Positions 1 to 9,615 of a DNA stretch of 64,000 nt are shown piece by piece. Origin of the DNA: Neomegalonema perideroedes DSM 15528 (GTDB lineage: Bacteria; Pseudomonadota; Alphaproteobacteria; Rhodobacterales; Rhodobacteraceae); NCBI RefSeq assembly GCF_000374145.1, contig NZ_KB893653.1, positions 1,287,923 to 1,351,922 of the forward strand. The letters are read 5' to 3'. Position numbers and translations under genes: made by a program. A model generated the notes under the pieces. That model worked only from the letters and a program-made list of their open reading frames with translations. It was not told where the DNA came from and searched no databases. Position 1 is the first letter of the stretch. Each line of letters starts with the position of its first letter.

Positions 1-584
1 CCCGCCAGATATTTCAGGGCGACGAAACCGCCGACCACCAGAATCGTGAAGATCGTGGCGACCAGAGTCAGGCGCTTTTCGATAAAGGCGCGCACCGGCT
101 CTCCGAACCACCAGATCAGGGCGCAGGGAATATAGAACCTCGTGGCGCGGGCGAGAAGGCTCGCCCAGATGAAATCGAAGAGATTCATGCTCATGGCGCC
201 CGAGGCCACCGTCACCACCTTGAAGGGGATGGGCGTGAAGCCGCCCGCCAGAATCACCGCCCAGATTCCATTGCGGTCGTAGAAGGCCCGGAACTCCTCG
301 AATTTCGCGCCCGCTCCGTAAAAATCGAGGATCTTCATGCCCCATGTGTCGAAGAGCGCCGCCCCGATCCAATAGCCGAAGAGCCCCCCCAGCACCGAGG
401 CCAGAACCGCCACCGTCCCGATCCGCCAAATGCGTTTGGGCTGAGCCAGCGCCATGGGAATCAGCAGCACGTCGGGCGGGATGGGAAAGAAGGAGCTCTC
501 CGCGAAGGAGACTCCCGCCAGAGCAGGCAGGGCGCGGGGCCCTTCGGCCTGCTTCATGGTCCAGTCGTAAAGGCGACGCAGCAT
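1..584 (-). CDS. YqaA-family (DedA/VTT-like) inner-membrane protein, C-terminus cut by the window edge
   Basis: About 194 codons are visible, reading in from the ATG at 584; the stop lies outside the window. The protein starts MLRRLYDWTMKQAEGP. It carries the two short motifs typical of YqaA/VTT (SNARE-associated) membrane proteins: an N-terminal stretch ending PIPPDVLLIPMAL, and the later GGFTPIPFKVVTVASGAM. Several hydrophobic segments are visible. Members are small inner-membrane proteins of the DedA superfamily, some linked to lipid translocation; the exact role of YqaA is not settled. The start codon directly follows the purN stop codon (TGA then ATG), so it is probably translated in the same operon as purM-purN. 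The long reading frame across this region on the + strand is only a shadow. Confidence 0.8.
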   Translation of the reverse strand, partial: MLRRLYDWTMKQAEGPRALPALAGVSFAESSFFPIPPDVLLIPMALAQPKRIWRIGTVAVLASVLGGLFGYWIGAALFDTWGMKILDFYGAGAKFEEFRAFYDRNGIWAVILAGGFTPIPFKVVTVASGAMSMNLFDFIWASLLARATRFYIPCALIWWFGEPVRAFIEKRLTLVATIFTILVVGGFVALKYLA

Positions 585-1226
585 TCAGGATTCCGCGAGA
601 TCGGCGCGAAGGACGACCGGCTCGCCAAGGACGCGTTCGCCCTGAACGCTCAGGCGACCGGAGGCGAAGCGCCTCAGAACCTCCGGATAGAGCCGATGCT
701 CCTGCGCCAGCACCCGCGCGCCGAGGCTCTCGGCCGTGTCGCCGGGCAGAGCCGGAACGGCGGCCTGTCCGAGGATCGGCCCCTCGTCCATGGCGGGGCG
801 CACAAGATGCACCGTGCAGCCATGCCATAAAACCCCCGCCTCAAGCGCCCGCTCATGCGTATGGAGGCCCTTGAAGCTCGGCAGAAGCGCGGGGTGGATG
901 TTGAGGATCGCGTCCGGCCAAGCCTCGACGAACCAAGGCGTCAGCAGGCGCATATAGCCCGCGAAGGCGAGGATCTCCGCCCCCGCTTCGCGCAGCTTGG
1001 CGTCGAGCGCGCGCTCATGGGCCTCACGGTCGCCTTTGAAGGGGCGATGATCCACGGACTCGGCGCGCAGCCCCGCCGCGCGGGCCTTCTCCAGCCCCCC
1101 GGCCTCGGGATTATTGGCGAGGACGAGGGCGATCTCGAAAGGAGCTTCGGGCTCGGCGGCGGCGCGGATCAGCGCCTCCATGTTCGAGCCGCGCCCCGAA
1201 ATCAGGATTCCGATCCGCCGTTTCAC
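585..1226 (-). CDS. purN: Phosphoribosylglycinamide formyltransferase (GART, PurN)
   Basis: A 213-residue protein that transfers the formyl group of 10-formyl-THF to glycinamide ribonucleotide, step three of IMP synthesis. Visible signatures are the N-terminal phosphate loop GRGSNM and the catalytic trio: Asn in [10 protein letters not shown], His in GCTVHLV and Asp in MDEGPI. The length fits the family (about 190-220). I chose the GTG at 1226 because it overlaps the purM stop (GTGA) and gives the expected start [15 protein letters not shown]. The frame stays open upstream to 2009, but that part is antiparallel shadow of purM. Order purM-purN is the usual one and the overlap implies translational coupling. 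Confidence 0.96.
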   Translation of the reverse strand: MKRRIGILISGRGSNMEALIRAAAEPEAPFEIALVLANNPEAGGLEKARAAGLRAESVDHRPFKGDREAHERALDAKLREAGAEILAFAGYMRLLTPWFVEAWPDAILNIHPALLPSFKGLHTHERALEAGVLWHGCTVHLVRPAMDEGPILGQAAVPALPGDTAESLGARVLAQEHRLYPEVLRRFASGRLSVQGERVLGEPVVLRADLAES

Positions 1227-2293
1227 GCTTCGGCCTCGCGATAGACCACGCCCGCCGCGCCCGCCGGACGGGGAATCATGCGGCCGATCTCGAAGACCGT
1301 CTCGCCTTCGGCGGTCAGCAGCGCCCGCAGAGCTTCGGCGCGGGCCGGATCGACGATCAGCGTCAGCCCGATCCCCGAATTGAAGACGCGCAGCATCTCC
1401 TCCGGATCGACGTCGCCGGTCTGCTGAAGCCAGTCGAAGACGGGCGGACGGCTCCAGCTTCCAAGTCGGATCTCGGCGCTCAGCGCCTCGCCGTAGACGC
1501 GGGGGACGTTCTCCGTCAGGCCGCCGCCGGTGATATGGGCCACGGCCTTCACGCCGCCCGCCTTGATCGCCGCGAGGGTCGATTTGACGTAGATGCGGGT
1601 GGGGGTCAGCAGAGCCTCGCCGAGGCTCCGGCCCGGAGCGAAGGGGGCGGGCGCCTCCCAGCCGAGGCCCGAGCGCTCGACGATCTTGCGCGCCAGCGAA
1701 AAGCCGTTGGAATGGACGCCCGAAGAGCCCAGCCCAAGGATCACGTCCCCGGCGCGGAGCTCGACGGGCAGCAGAGCGTCGCGGGCCACGGCGCCCACGG
1801 TGAAGCCCGCGAGGTCGTAGTCGCCTTTCTGATAAAGCCCCGGCATTTCGGCGGTCTCGCCGCCGATCAGAGCGCATCCGGCTTCGGCGCAGCCTTTGGC
1901 GATCCCCTCGACCACGGCGCGGGCGGCGGCCACGTCGAGCTTGCCGGTCGCGTAATAATCTAGGAAGAACAAAGGCGTCGCGCCCTGAGCCACCAGATCG
2001 TTGACGCACATGGCCACGAGGTCGATTCCGACGCCGTCATGAATCCCGGTGTCGATGGCGATCTTGAGCTTGGTGCCCACGCCGTCGGTGGAGGCGACGA
2101 GGATCGGATCCTCGAAGCCCGCCGCCTTGAGGTCGAAGAGCGCGCCGAAGCCGCCGAGGCCGCCCATCACGCCGGGCCGCTTCGAGGCGGCGGCGGCGGG
2201 GGCGATGGCCTTCACCAGAGCGTCGCCCGCGTCGATGTCCACGCCGGAATCGCGGTAGCTGAGGCCCTTGCGGGTTTGGGGATCGGCGGTCAT
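1223..2293 (-). CDS. purM: Phosphoribosylformylglycinamidine cyclo-ligase (AIR synthetase, PurM)
   Basis: A 356-residue protein catalysing the ATP-dependent ring closure of FGAM to AIR, step five of purine synthesis. It shows the PurM hallmarks: [15 protein letters not shown] at the N-terminus, [12 protein letters not shown], and [15 protein letters not shown] with the metal/ATP-binding Asn-Asp. GGETAEMPG and [13 protein letters not shown] follow. The frame is open further upstream to 2443, but the start [15 protein letters not shown] at 2293 gives the normal family length and N-terminus. It is the first gene of purM-purN-yqaA. I see no purine-type operator in the 160 bases upstream. Confidence 0.97.
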   Translation of the reverse strand: MTADPQTRKGLSYRDSGVDIDAGDALVKAIAPAAAASKRPGVMGGLGGFGALFDLKAAGFEDPILVASTDGVGTKLKIAIDTGIHDGVGIDLVAMCVNDLVAQGATPLFFLDYYATGKLDVAAARAVVEGIAKGCAEAGCALIGGETAEMPGLYQKGDYDLAGFTVGAVARDALLPVELRAGDVILGLGSSGVHSNGFSLARKIVERSGLGWEAPAPFAPGRSLGEALLTPTRIYVKSTLAAIKAGGVKAVAHITGGGLTENVPRVYGEALSAEIRLGSWSRPPVFDWLQQTGDVDPEEMLRVFNSGIGLTLIVDPARAEALRALLTAEGETVFEIGRMIPRPAGAAGVVYREAEA

Positions 2294-2455
2294 GCGGAGG
2301 CTCCCGGGCGGTCTGAAGCAGGATAAGGCCCCCAAAGGGGCGCGCGGTGGGCGCGCCGGAGAGCTATCCGATTCCAAGCCCTCCGCCAAGACCGGAGGCG
2401 CGCGGGCCGGACCATGGGGCGATCCGCCACGCCGCCGCGCCATGGTAGGGGCGGC

Positions 2456-3112
2456 TCACTGCGGCGTTTCGAGGCCCATGCCCAAAAGCCGCAGCTCGAA
2501 GGGCGGAGCCGCCCCCGCGCCCGCGCCAAGATCCACCGGAATCAACGTGACCTCCGCCGTTTCGGGCGTCACGGGCCCGATGCGCCCCAGAGTCTCGCGC
2601 AGAGGCAGCCGGAAGCGCGAGCCCTCGGCCTCCGGCGAGATGGGGAAGAAGCTGACGACGCCCACGTAATGCGGATCCTCCGTGGAGGTCGCGGGCGTGG
2701 CGTCGGGTTTGTTCAGAAAGACGCGCACCGCCGGAGCCGTCGCGGCGGCGGCTTCGAGATCGGCGAAATGCAGCTCCAGAACCGGATCGGCGGGCGCTTC
2801 GGGAGAGGCCGCAGGCGGCGCGGCGGCCGGAGCCTGCGAAGCGGCGGCGGAAAGCCGACCGGGCGCCGTCGCCTCCGGCGCGAGGCGGAAGGTCGCGGGG
2901 GCTCCGGCGCGCAGGCGCGTCGGATCGGCCGCCGCCGAGGCGGGGGCGGCGAAAGAGGAGGCCGCCGCAGCCTCCGGCGCCGGGCTCGCGGCCGGGCTCG
3001 CGAGGGAGGCGGGCGGCTCCGCCGAGGGCGCGCGGCTGTCCATCGCCCAAGCGTTCGAGGCGGCGCCCAGACCCAAAATCAAGGCCGCCGCTCCAGAAAT
3101 CCGACCATTCAT
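2456..3112 (-). CDS. Secreted protein resembling the C-terminal domain of the neighbouring tyrosinase
   Basis: A 218-residue protein with an N-terminal signal peptide (hydrophobic core ALILGLGAASNAWA) and a long Ala/Pro-rich low-complexity stretch to about residue 110. A folded C-terminal part follows. That part has VRVFLNKPDATPATSTEDPH followed by YVGVVSFFP, which lines up with [20 protein letters not shown] and YVGSFGFF in the C-terminus of the tyrosinase just upstream. The shared pattern is VRVF-N-P--T--T---DPHYVG---FF. In plant-type polyphenol oxidases the C-terminal domain covers the copper site. A free-standing copy could act as partner, shield or copper chaperone, but that is inference. 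It lies 53 bases after the tyrosinase stop, probably the same transcript. It has no copper-binding His cluster of its own. Confidence 0.7.
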   Translation of the reverse strand: MNGRISGAAALILGLGAASNAWAMDSRAPSAEPPASLASPAASPAPEAAAASSFAAPASAAADPTRLRAGAPATFRLAPEATAPGRLSAAASQAPAAAPPAASPEAPADPVLELHFADLEAAAATAPAVRVFLNKPDATPATSTEDPHYVGVVSFFPISPEAEGSRFRLPLRETLGRIGPVTPETAEVTLIPVDLGAGAGAAPPFELRLLGMGLETPQ

Positions 3113-3165
3113 CAGAATCTTCCTCCCTGAAAGCCCGTCGAAGCTTCAGATGTGGGACGCGCGGC

Positions 3166-4878
3166 TCAGAGCGCAAGCACCTCCGCCTGACGGGCGTAGA
3201 ACTCCGTTCCGGCGAGCGGACGGCCCTGCACGTCCACCGGCATGAGCTGGATGTCCGCTTCGGCGCCGCCCCCAGCCCCTCCCAACGCCCCGCCGACCCG
3301 GCGCAGGACTTCGGCGGCGTCGAGCAGATAGGAGGCCTTGAGCCCGTTGGTCGAGCAGACTTCGGCGGCGAAGCGCGTCTGGAAGAAGCCGAAGGAGCCC
3401 ACGTAATGCGGATCGCTGACCGGAGTTTCGGCGGTGAGGTTCGGGTGGTTCACGAAGACGCGCACGATCACGTTCTCATTGACCGGCGGCGCGTCGATCT
3501 GCGCGATGCGGATCAGGGCGCGCTCGGGATTGGTCAGCGCCGCCTCGGCCGCGACCACGGGAGGCGCCGCCGCGAGGAATCCCGCAGGCGCGGCGAAGGT
3601 CGCGGCGCGGGCCAGAGGCGCCGCCGCGACGGGAGCGGCGATCTGGGCGCGCAGGCTATGGGGGCGGCCCGCCGTGACGGGCGCGTCGTTGAGCGCGGAG
3701 GCCGCGACCACCGGCAAAGGCGCCTCGGGCGCGAGGCTGGAGAGGTTTTGCGCCGTGGCGCGCCGTCCCGCGAGGCTCGGGGCTTCGGCGGTGGCGGTCT
3801 GGTCGTAGCGATAGCCCAGACCGGCGATGGAGGAGACGCCGCCCGAAGTGTCGGTCACGCGGTTTCCGGAGCGGTCGAAGAAATCGCGGAAGGGCAGATC
3901 GCGCCAGGCGGCGTCCGTCGGGTTCTGGCCGCCGCGCTGGCTCCAGACCTCCCAGAGGCGGTCCACATTGGCGTGATGCAGCCAGAACAGCGGATCGACC
4001 GGCGCGATGAAATTGGCCATCTCGCCGCCGACGAAGACATGGATGTGGTTATGGGGCGCGGCCTCCAGAGGGCCTTGCGAGGCTTGGTCGCGTTGTCCGC
4101 CCGCGCGGCCGCTGCCGAAGACCTCGAAATTGCGCTCGCCGAGGATGCGCTCCACCACGGCGGAGGAGACCATTTCCGCAGCGGCCGAGGAGGTGGGGCC
4201 GGCGGCGCGGCCCGCGAGGAAGAGCGGGCTGGCGGCGTCGAAGAATCCTGCGGGAATCCGCGGATCGCGCGACCAGTTCCAGTAAGGCAGGGCGAAGCCC
4301 TCGTCCTGAATCATCTCGCGGCAAATCTGCTCGAAGCGCTGCACATAGGCGCGATGCCAAGGCAGGAACCACCAATTCCCATGCGGGCAAGCCTGAAGAT
4401 GGATCGTCGCCTGAGCGTTCCAGTTGCGCGGATCCGAGGAGGGCAGGGCCTTCATGCGCCGCACGGCTTCGGCGTAGGCCAGCATGATGGGATGGTTCGC
4501 GCCGAGCGCTCCGGCGTCCTGACGGGTGCGGTTCGCGCCGGAAACCGGATTAGCCGGGGTGGGCGTCGGCGTGGGGGTCGGCGTCGGCGTGGGAGTCGGC
4601 GTCGGGGTGGGAGTCGGCGTCGGGGTGGGAGTCGGCGTCGGGGTGGGGGTCGGCGTCGGGGTCGGCGTCGGGGTCGGCGTCGGGGTCGGAGTCGGGGTCG
4701 GCGTCGGGGTCGGCGTCGGGGTCGGCGTCGGGGTCGGAGTCGGGGTCGGAGTCGGAGTCGGGGTCGGAGTCGGCGTCGGAGTCGGAGTCGGAGGAACGCC
4801 GGGCTGGCAGGCGGCCAGACCCAAGGCCGCGCCGCCGCCGCCGATCTTCAGGATTTCGCGTCGGGAAAGCCGCGCCAT
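3166..4878 (-). CDS. Exported lipoprotein-type tyrosinase/polyphenol oxidase with a Thr-Pro repeat stalk
   Basis: A 570-residue type-3 copper oxidase. The N-terminus has a twin-arginine motif (SRREILK), a Gly/Ala/Leu core and a lipobox-like LAAC with Cys24, so Tat export and lipid anchoring are likely. Residues 31-108 are 39 consecutive Thr-Pro dipeptides, a rigid extracytoplasmic stalk. The catalytic domain follows. CuA ligands are likely His160, His166 and His175 (WFLPWHR); Cys164 sits two residues before His166, as in Cys-x-His thioether bridges of some tyrosinases. CuB ligands are likely His276, His280 and one of His301/302 ([12 protein letters not shown]). The C-terminal region from about residue 455 is a plant-PPO-like shielding domain, copied in the next gene. 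Activity would be o-diphenol or monophenol oxidation at the cell surface; the substrate is unknown. Confidence 0.88.
   Translation of the reverse strand: MARLSRREILKIGGGGAALGLAACQPGVPPTPTPTPTPTPTPTPTPTPTPTPTPTPTPTPTPTPTPTPTPTPTPTPTPTPTPTPTPTPTPTPTPTPTPTPTPTPTPTPANPVSGANRTRQDAGALGANHPIMLAYAEAVRRMKALPSSDPRNWNAQATIHLQACPHGNWWFLPWHRAYVQRFEQICREMIQDEGFALPYWNWSRDPRIPAGFFDAASPLFLAGRAAGPTSSAAAEMVSSAVVERILGERNFEVFGSGRAGGQRDQASQGPLEAAPHNHIHVFVGGEMANFIAPVDPLFWLHHANVDRLWEVWSQRGGQNPTDAAWRDLPFRDFFDRSGNRVTDTSGGVSSIAGLGYRYDQTATAEAPSLAGRRATAQNLSSLAPEAPLPVVAASALNDAPVTAGRPHSLRAQIAAPVAAAPLARAATFAAPAGFLAAAPPVVAAEAALTNPERALIRIAQIDAPPVNENVIVRVFVNHPNLTAETPVSDPHYVGSFGFFQTRFAAEVCSTNGLKASYLLDAAEVLRRVGGALGGAGGGAEADIQLMPVDVQGRPLAGTEFYARQAEVLAL
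4555..4788 (-). repeat. Hexanucleotide-based microsatellite coding the (Thr-Pro)39 stalk
   Basis: Exactly 234 bases made of ACNCCN units (read as GGNGTN on the + strand) encode 39 Thr-Pro dipeptides in frame. The third bases vary, giving higher-order periods of about 12 and 18 bases. Gain or loss of any number of 6-base units keeps the reading frame, so stalk length can change by slippage without inactivating the tyrosinase. The opposite strand reads as a Val-Gly repeat, which is not a gene. Confidence 0.95.
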
Positions 4879-4921
4879 GATCTCGCCCTCTTGTGGTTCG
4901 CCCTATTCCAAAGGTCAGGGC

Positions 4922-4950
4922 AAGCTAGGCGATGTCGCTTTCTGGGTCAA
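4922..4950 (-). promoter_or_regulatory. Putative sigma70-type promoter for the tyrosinase operon
   Basis: On the minus strand TTGACC (4950-4945) and TAGCTT (4927-4922) are 17 bases apart, 44 bases upstream of the tyrosinase ATG. The match is good at -35 and moderate at -10. No operator was recognised. Confidence 0.4.
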
Positions 4951-5131
4951 TTTTCGCTTTACGCCATAAGCCGAGACCGGAGGAACCGAATCCGTCCCGA
5001 CGCCCTGCGTCCTTCGCCCGTCTCGCGGAGGAATCCGCTTCACAGGCCGCGGCCGGAGGTCTATGCCCTCCCGGACGCGAGCCCGAAGCCGAAAGACGGG
5101 TCTTCGGCTCGCCTGCCGGAAAGCCCGCTCC

Positions 5132-5740
5132 ATGAATTTCGACCTTTACGCGCCGCTGGTCGGCTACGCCGTGGCGGCCTCCTTCACGCCAGGCCCGAAC
5201 AACACGATGCTCGCCGCTTCGGGCGCGCAATTCGGCTTCGCCCGCACGAGGCCCCATCTCTTCGGGGTGGGGCTCGGCTTCGGCTTCATGATCTTTCTGG
5301 TGGCGCTGGGTTTGGGCGGCTCCGTCGCGCGGCTGCCTTGGCTGAATCTCGGCATGACCCTGATCGGAGCGGCCTTGCTGCTCTGGATGTCCTGGCGCAT
5401 CGCGAGCGCCCCCGTCGACGCGGAGGAGGAGGCCCGCGCCCGCGCGCCTCTGACCTTCCTGCAGGCGGCGGGCTTTCAGTGGATCAATCCGAAAGGCTGG
5501 ACCATGGCGCTCGCGGTGGCGGGCGGCTACGTCAGCGGCGCGGCGCCTCTGCGCGAGGCGGCGATCTGCGCCGCGATCTTCGCGCTGGTGGGAATCCTCT
5601 CGGCGGGGAGCTGGGCCGCTTTCGGCGTGAGTCTGCGCCGCTGGCTGGTCAATCCGCTGCGGCGCAGGATCTTCAACGTCTCGATGGGCGCGCTTCTGGC
5701 GGGCTTCGTGATCTATGGGACGATCAAGGCCCTCGCTTAG
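5132..5740 (+). CDS. LysE-family amino-acid exporter
   Basis: A 202-residue, mostly hydrophobic protein with about six membrane segments and the LysE/RhtB signature near the N-terminus (SFTPGPNNTMLAASGAQFG). Later QWINPKGWTMALA is another family hallmark. LysE proteins export amino acids or derivatives by proton antiport; the substrate cannot be told from sequence. The frame is open from 5063, but the start MNFDLYAPL at 5132 gives the normal LysE N-terminus and length. It converges on the GST gene with a four-base overlap of the two stops. The divergent neighbour is the tyrosinase operon, with about 250 bases between them. Confidence 0.88.
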   Translation: MNFDLYAPLVGYAVAASFTPGPNNTMLAASGAQFGFARTRPHLFGVGLGFGFMIFLVALGLGGSVARLPWLNLGMTLIGAALLLWMSWRIASAPVDAEEEARARAPLTFLQAAGFQWINPKGWTMALAVAGGYVSGAAPLREAAICAAIFALVGILSAGSWAAFGVSLRRWLVNPLRRRIFNVSMGALLAGFVIYGTIKALA

Positions 5741-6342
5741 GCCAGCCCTTCGGCCTTGAGCGCCGCCTGCACCGCCGGACGCGCTCCGACCCGCGCCCGA
5801 TAGGCTTGGATCTTCGGATAGGAGGAGAGGTCGATCTTCAGCGGAATCGACCAGTTCAGCACCACGAAGAGATAGGCGTCGGCCACGGTGAAGCGCTCGC
5901 CGAGCAGATAGGGCCGCCCGTCGCCCAATTGGCCCTCGACGCTCTCCAGCCGCCGGTTGAGCGTCGCGAGGGCCTTGTCGCGGGCCTCCGGCGCCATGGG
6001 GCGAAAGAGCGAGCCGAAAGACTTATGCAGCTCCGAATTGATGAAGCTCAGAGCCTCGGTCAGCCGCGCCCGGGGCAGAGGCGCGTTCTCGGCGCCGATC
6101 CCCGCCTTGGGGTGGCTCTCGGCGAGATATTGCAGGATCGCGACGTTCTCGGTGAGGATCTCGCCGTCGTCCAGCGCGAGGGCGGGCACATAGCCGTTTT
6201 CATTGATCTCGGCGTAATCGGCGCCGGTTTCGTCGCGGCCGGAGGCGGTGTCCACCTTCACGGCCTCATAGGGCAGGCCGATCTCATGCAGCGTGATGCG
6301 GCTCGCGAGCGAGCAGGCGCCGGTCTTGTAATAGAGCTTCAT
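5737..6342 (-). CDS. Beta-class glutathione S-transferase
   Basis: A 201-residue cytosolic enzyme conjugating glutathione to electrophiles. The N-terminal thioredoxin-like domain starts MKLYYKTGACSLAS, with the Cys10 typical of beta-class bacterial GSTs that form mixed disulfides with glutathione. NGYVPAL supplies the cis-Pro and LTENVAILQYLA the gamma-glutamyl contact segment. The all-helical C-terminal domain contains the N-capping-type motif ERFTVADAYLF. Length is normal for the class. The open frame continues upstream to 6774 but that portion is shadow of lpdA. It lies 80 bases downstream of lpdA on the same strand, so read-through from the PDH operon is possible but not shown. Confidence 0.93.
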   Translation of the reverse strand: MKLYYKTGACSLASRITLHEIGLPYEAVKVDTASGRDETGADYAEINENGYVPALALDDGEILTENVAILQYLAESHPKAGIGAENAPLPRARLTEALSFINSELHKSFGSLFRPMAPEARDKALATLNRRLESVEGQLGDGRPYLLGERFTVADAYLFVVLNWSIPLKIDLSSYPKIQAYRARVGARPAVQAALKAEGLA

Positions 6343-6422
6343 GGCGGGTCGGGTCCTCAAAATGGGAGAGCCGCCCCGGATCGCTCCGGAGCGGCTCTTA
6401 TCTAGGCTCTGAACGGACAGGC

Positions 6423-8195
6423 TCAAGCCTTCTTTTTCTTCGGCGGGATGAGATCGGTGATGGTGCCCTCGAACATCTCGGCGGCCATGGCGAGGGTCTC
6501 CGAGAGGGTCGGATGCGGATGCACCGTCAGACCGATGTCGCGGGCGTCGGCGCCCATCTCGATGGCGAGGGCCGCCTCCGCGATGAGGTCGCCCGCGTTG
6601 GGGCCGACGATTCCCGCGCCGAGGATTCTTTGCGTCTCCTCGTCGAAGAGGACTTTCGTGATCCCCTCGTCGCGGCCCAAGCTCAGAGCGCGCCCCGAAG
6701 CCGCCCAAGGGAAGACGCCCTTGCCATAGGCGATTCCCTTGGCCTTGGCCTCGGTCTCGGTGAGCCCCGCCCAAGCGATCTCCGGATCGGTGTAGGCCAC
6801 CGAGGGAATGGTCTTGGCGTCGAAGGCCGCCTTATGCCCCGCCGCCACTTCCGCCGCCACCTTGGCCTCATGAGTGGCCTTATGCGCCAGCATGGGCTGG
6901 CCCACGATGTCGCCGATGGCGAAGATATGCGGGACGTTGGTCCGCTGGTCGCGCCCGACGGAGATGAATCCGCGCTCGTCCACAGCCACGCCCGCCGCCT
7001 CGGCCTTGATGAGCTTGCCGTTGGGCTTGCGGCCCACCGCCACGAGAATGCGGTCGAAGACGTCGCGCTCGGGCGCGCCGCCGCCCTCGAACTTCACCAC
7101 GAGGCCCTCGGGAGTCGCCTCGATTCCGGCGACCTTGGCCTTGAGGAAGATGTTCTCGAACTTCTTGGCCATGCGCTTGCGCAGAGGCTCGACGAGATCG
7201 CGGTCGGCGCCGGGGATGAGCTGATCCATCAATTCGACGATGGTGATCTGCGTCCCGAGCGCGGCGTAGACCGTCGCCATCTCCAGACCGATGATCCCGC
7301 CGCCGATGACGAGCATCCGTTTCGGCGCGCTCTCCAGAGCCAAAGCTCCGGTGGAGTCGAGGATGCGCGGATCCTCCGGCGCGAAGGGCAGACGCACCGG
7401 CTCGGAGCCCGCCGCGATGATCGCCTGCTCGAAGACGATGGTCTGCGTCGAGCCGTCTTCGGCGGTGACGGTCAGCCGATGGGGATCGGCGAAGGCGCCG
7501 GAGCCCGCGACCACCTGAACCTTGCGCCCTTTGGCGAGGCCCGCGAGTCCGCCCGTCAGGCGCGAGACGACGCTTTCCTTCCAGCCGCGCAGCTTATCGA
7601 CGTCCACGGCGGGCGCCCCGAAGCTGACGCCATGAGCGGCCATCTCCTCGGCCTCCGAAACCACCTTGGCGGCGTGGAGCAGAGCCTTGGAGGGAATGCA
7701 GCCCACGTTCAGGCAGACGCCGCCGAGGGTCGGCCAGCGCTCGACCATCACGACCTTCTTGCCCAGATCCGCCGCGCGGAAGGCGGCGGTGTAGCCGCCG
7801 GGGCCCGCGCCGAGGACCAGCACTTCGGCGGAGATCTCCCCCGCCTTGGCCGCCGGAGCCTGAGAAGGCGCGGCGACGGGCGCAGGCGCCGGAGCGGGGG
7901 CCGCTTTCGGCGCTTCGGCTTTAGGGGCCTCCGCTTTCGGCGCGGGAGCCGCGCCCGCCGCCTCGCCCTTGAAGAGGGCGATGACGGAGCCTTGCGCCAC
8001 CTTGTCGCCGAGCTTCACCGTCACGCTCTCGACCACGCCCGCCTGAGGGGCGGGAACGTCCATGGTGGCCTTATCCGATTCCAGCGTGATCAGCGGGGCG
8101 TCGGCGGCGACTTCGTCGCCGGGCTTCACATGAATCTCGATGACCGGGACGCCGGAGAAGTCGCCGATGTCGGGAACCTTGATTTCAATCGACAT
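6423..8195 (-). CDS. lpdA: Dihydrolipoyl dehydrogenase (PDH E3) with an N-terminal lipoyl domain
   Basis: A 590-residue FAD enzyme that reoxidises dihydrolipoamide with NAD+. Residues 1-75 form a lipoyl domain with the lipoylation motif ESDKATMD. An Ala/Pro/Lys linker (about 80-120) follows, then the E3 core: FAD-binding [13 protein letters not shown], redox disulfide [16 protein letters not shown]-binding [12 protein letters not shown], and the His-Glu pair in HPHPTLSE. E3 subunits carrying their own lipoyl domain are best known from betaproteobacterial and neisserial PDH operons with a homodimeric E1, and the same arrangement is seen here. It starts 19 bases after aceF. Confidence 0.97.
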   Translation of the reverse strand: MSIEIKVPDIGDFSGVPVIEIHVKPGDEVAADAPLITLESDKATMDVPAPQAGVVESVTVKLGDKVAQGSVIALFKGEAAGAAPAPKAEAPKAEAPKAAPAPAPAPVAAPSQAPAAKAGEISAEVLVLGAGPGGYTAAFRAADLGKKVVMVERWPTLGGVCLNVGCIPSKALLHAAKVVSEAEEMAAHGVSFGAPAVDVDKLRGWKESVVSRLTGGLAGLAKGRKVQVVAGSGAFADPHRLTVTAEDGSTQTIVFEQAIIAAGSEPVRLPFAPEDPRILDSTGALALESAPKRMLVIGGGIIGLEMATVYAALGTQITIVELMDQLIPGADRDLVEPLRKRMAKKFENIFLKAKVAGIEATPEGLVVKFEGGGAPERDVFDRILVAVGRKPNGKLIKAEAAGVAVDERGFISVGRDQRTNVPHIFAIGDIVGQPMLAHKATHEAKVAAEVAAGHKAAFDAKTIPSVAYTDPEIAWAGLTETEAKAKGIAYGKGVFPWAASGRALSLGRDEGITKVLFDEETQRILGAGIVGPNAGDLIAEAALAIEMGADARDIGLTVHPHPTLSETLAMAAEMFEGTITDLIPPKKKKA

Positions 8196-8214
8196 GAAGA
8201 ATGCTCCCGATGTG

Positions 8215-9570
8215 TCAGAGAACCAGACGACGCACGTCCTCGACCGTCACGGCCAGCGCCCGCGTGAAGCGAGCCGCCGCCGCGCCGTCGATGACGCGAT
8301 GGTCGTAGGAGAGGCAGAGCGGCAGCATCAGGCGCGGAACGAATTGCTCGCCGTCCCAGACCGGGGCCATCTTCGAGCGCACCACGCCGAGGATCGCCAC
8401 TTCCGGGGCGTTGACGATGGGGGTGAAGTTCGTTCCGCCGATGCCGCCGAGGCTGGAGATGGTGAAGCTGGCGCCCTGCATCTCCTCGGGCTTGAGCTTG
8501 CCTTCGCGGGCGCGGGCGGAGATGTCGCCCAGCTCCTTGCTGATCTCGACGATTCCCTTGCGGTCCACGTCGCGGACCACCGGAACCACGAGCCCGTCCG
8601 GCGTGTCCACGGCCACGCCGATATTGTAATATTTCTTATAGATGAGCGACGCCTTATCCGGCGCGAGCGAAGAATTGAAGTCCGGGAACTCCTTGAGGAC
8701 CTTCACCGAAGCCTTCATCAGGAAAGGCAGCAGCGAGATGCGGTAAGGCGATTTCTTATCGGTCTTGGCCGCGTCGTCCAGCTCCTTGCGATAGGCGTCG
8801 ATCCCGGTGATGTCGGCTTCGTCCGTATGGGTGACATGCGGGATGTTGAGCCAGGCCCGATGCAGGTAGGGCCCGGAGATCTTCTTGATCCGGCCCAGAG
8901 GTTTGGTCTCGACGGGGCCGAATTTGCTGAAGTCCACGGCCGGGATCTCGGGGATGCCCGAGCCGCCCTGAACCGGCGCCGCCGCAGGAGCCGCAGCTCC
9001 GGAGCCGACGAGGAAGCCTTTCACGTCGGCGGCGACGATGCGGCCTTTCTCGCCGGTGCCTTTGACCTTGGTGAGGTCGACCTCAAGCTCGCGCGCCAGA
9101 CGCCGCACGCTCGGCGAGGCGTGGACGCCGGAGAAATCCGCCAGAGCGGGCATGGGCAGGCCGCCCCGGATGGCGGGCAGAGCGTCGGAAGCGGGAGCGG
9201 GGGCCGCCGCAGCCGGAGCGGGCGCCGGGGCGCTCGCCACAGGGGCCGGAGCCGCCTTGGGAGCTTCGGCCTTGGGAGCGGGGGCCGCCTTGGGAGCTTC
9301 GGCCTTGGGAGCGGGGGCCGCGGCGGCGGCGCCCGAGGCTTTGAGGCGCACGAGGGGCGCGCCCTCGCTGACCTTGTCGCCCACCTTGACGAGGATCTCG
9401 GCGATCTCTCCGGCGGCGCTGGAGGGCGCCTCCATGGTGGCCTTGTCGGATTCCAGCGTGACGAGGGGGGTGTCGATCTCCACCTTCTCGCCGACGCTCA
9501 CCAGAATCTCGATGACGGGGACGTTCTTGAAATCGCCGATGTTCGGGACTTTGACTTCGATGTCGGACAT
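8215..9570 (-). CDS. aceF: Pyruvate dehydrogenase E2, dihydrolipoamide acetyltransferase
   Basis: A 451-residue core subunit moving acetyl groups from lipoyl-lysine to CoA. It has a single N-terminal lipoyl domain (ESDKATME), an Ala/Pro/Lys-rich hinge with repeated [12 protein letters not shown]-type units, and a peripheral-subunit-binding domain ([16 protein letters not shown], then GTGEKGRI). The acyltransferase domain ends with the active-site DHRVIDGA. Many E2 proteins paired with homodimeric AceE have two or three lipoyl domains; here there is one on E2 and one on E3. It lies 45 bases after aceE and 19 before lpdA. Confidence 0.97.
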   Translation of the reverse strand: MSDIEVKVPNIGDFKNVPVIEILVSVGEKVEIDTPLVTLESDKATMEAPSSAAGEIAEILVKVGDKVSEGAPLVRLKASGAAAAAPAPKAEAPKAAPAPKAEAPKAAPAPVASAPAPAPAAAAPAPASDALPAIRGGLPMPALADFSGVHASPSVRRLARELEVDLTKVKGTGEKGRIVAADVKGFLVGSGAAAPAAAPVQGGSGIPEIPAVDFSKFGPVETKPLGRIKKISGPYLHRAWLNIPHVTHTDEADITGIDAYRKELDDAAKTDKKSPYRISLLPFLMKASVKVLKEFPDFNSSLAPDKASLIYKKYYNIGVAVDTPDGLVVPVVRDVDRKGIVEISKELGDISARAREGKLKPEEMQGASFTISSLGGIGGTNFTPIVNAPEVAILGVVRSKMAPVWDGEQFVPRLMLPLCLSYDHRVIDGAAAARFTRALAVTVEDVRRLVL

Positions 9571-9615
9571 GAAACGGGTCCTCTGCGCGAATGAATGTTC
9601 AGGCGGATTCGGACG

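Noticed and set aside
4526-4969. Val-Gly repeat protein on the + strand
   Set aside because: It is only the antisense reading of the Thr-Pro repeat; no ribosome site and no family.
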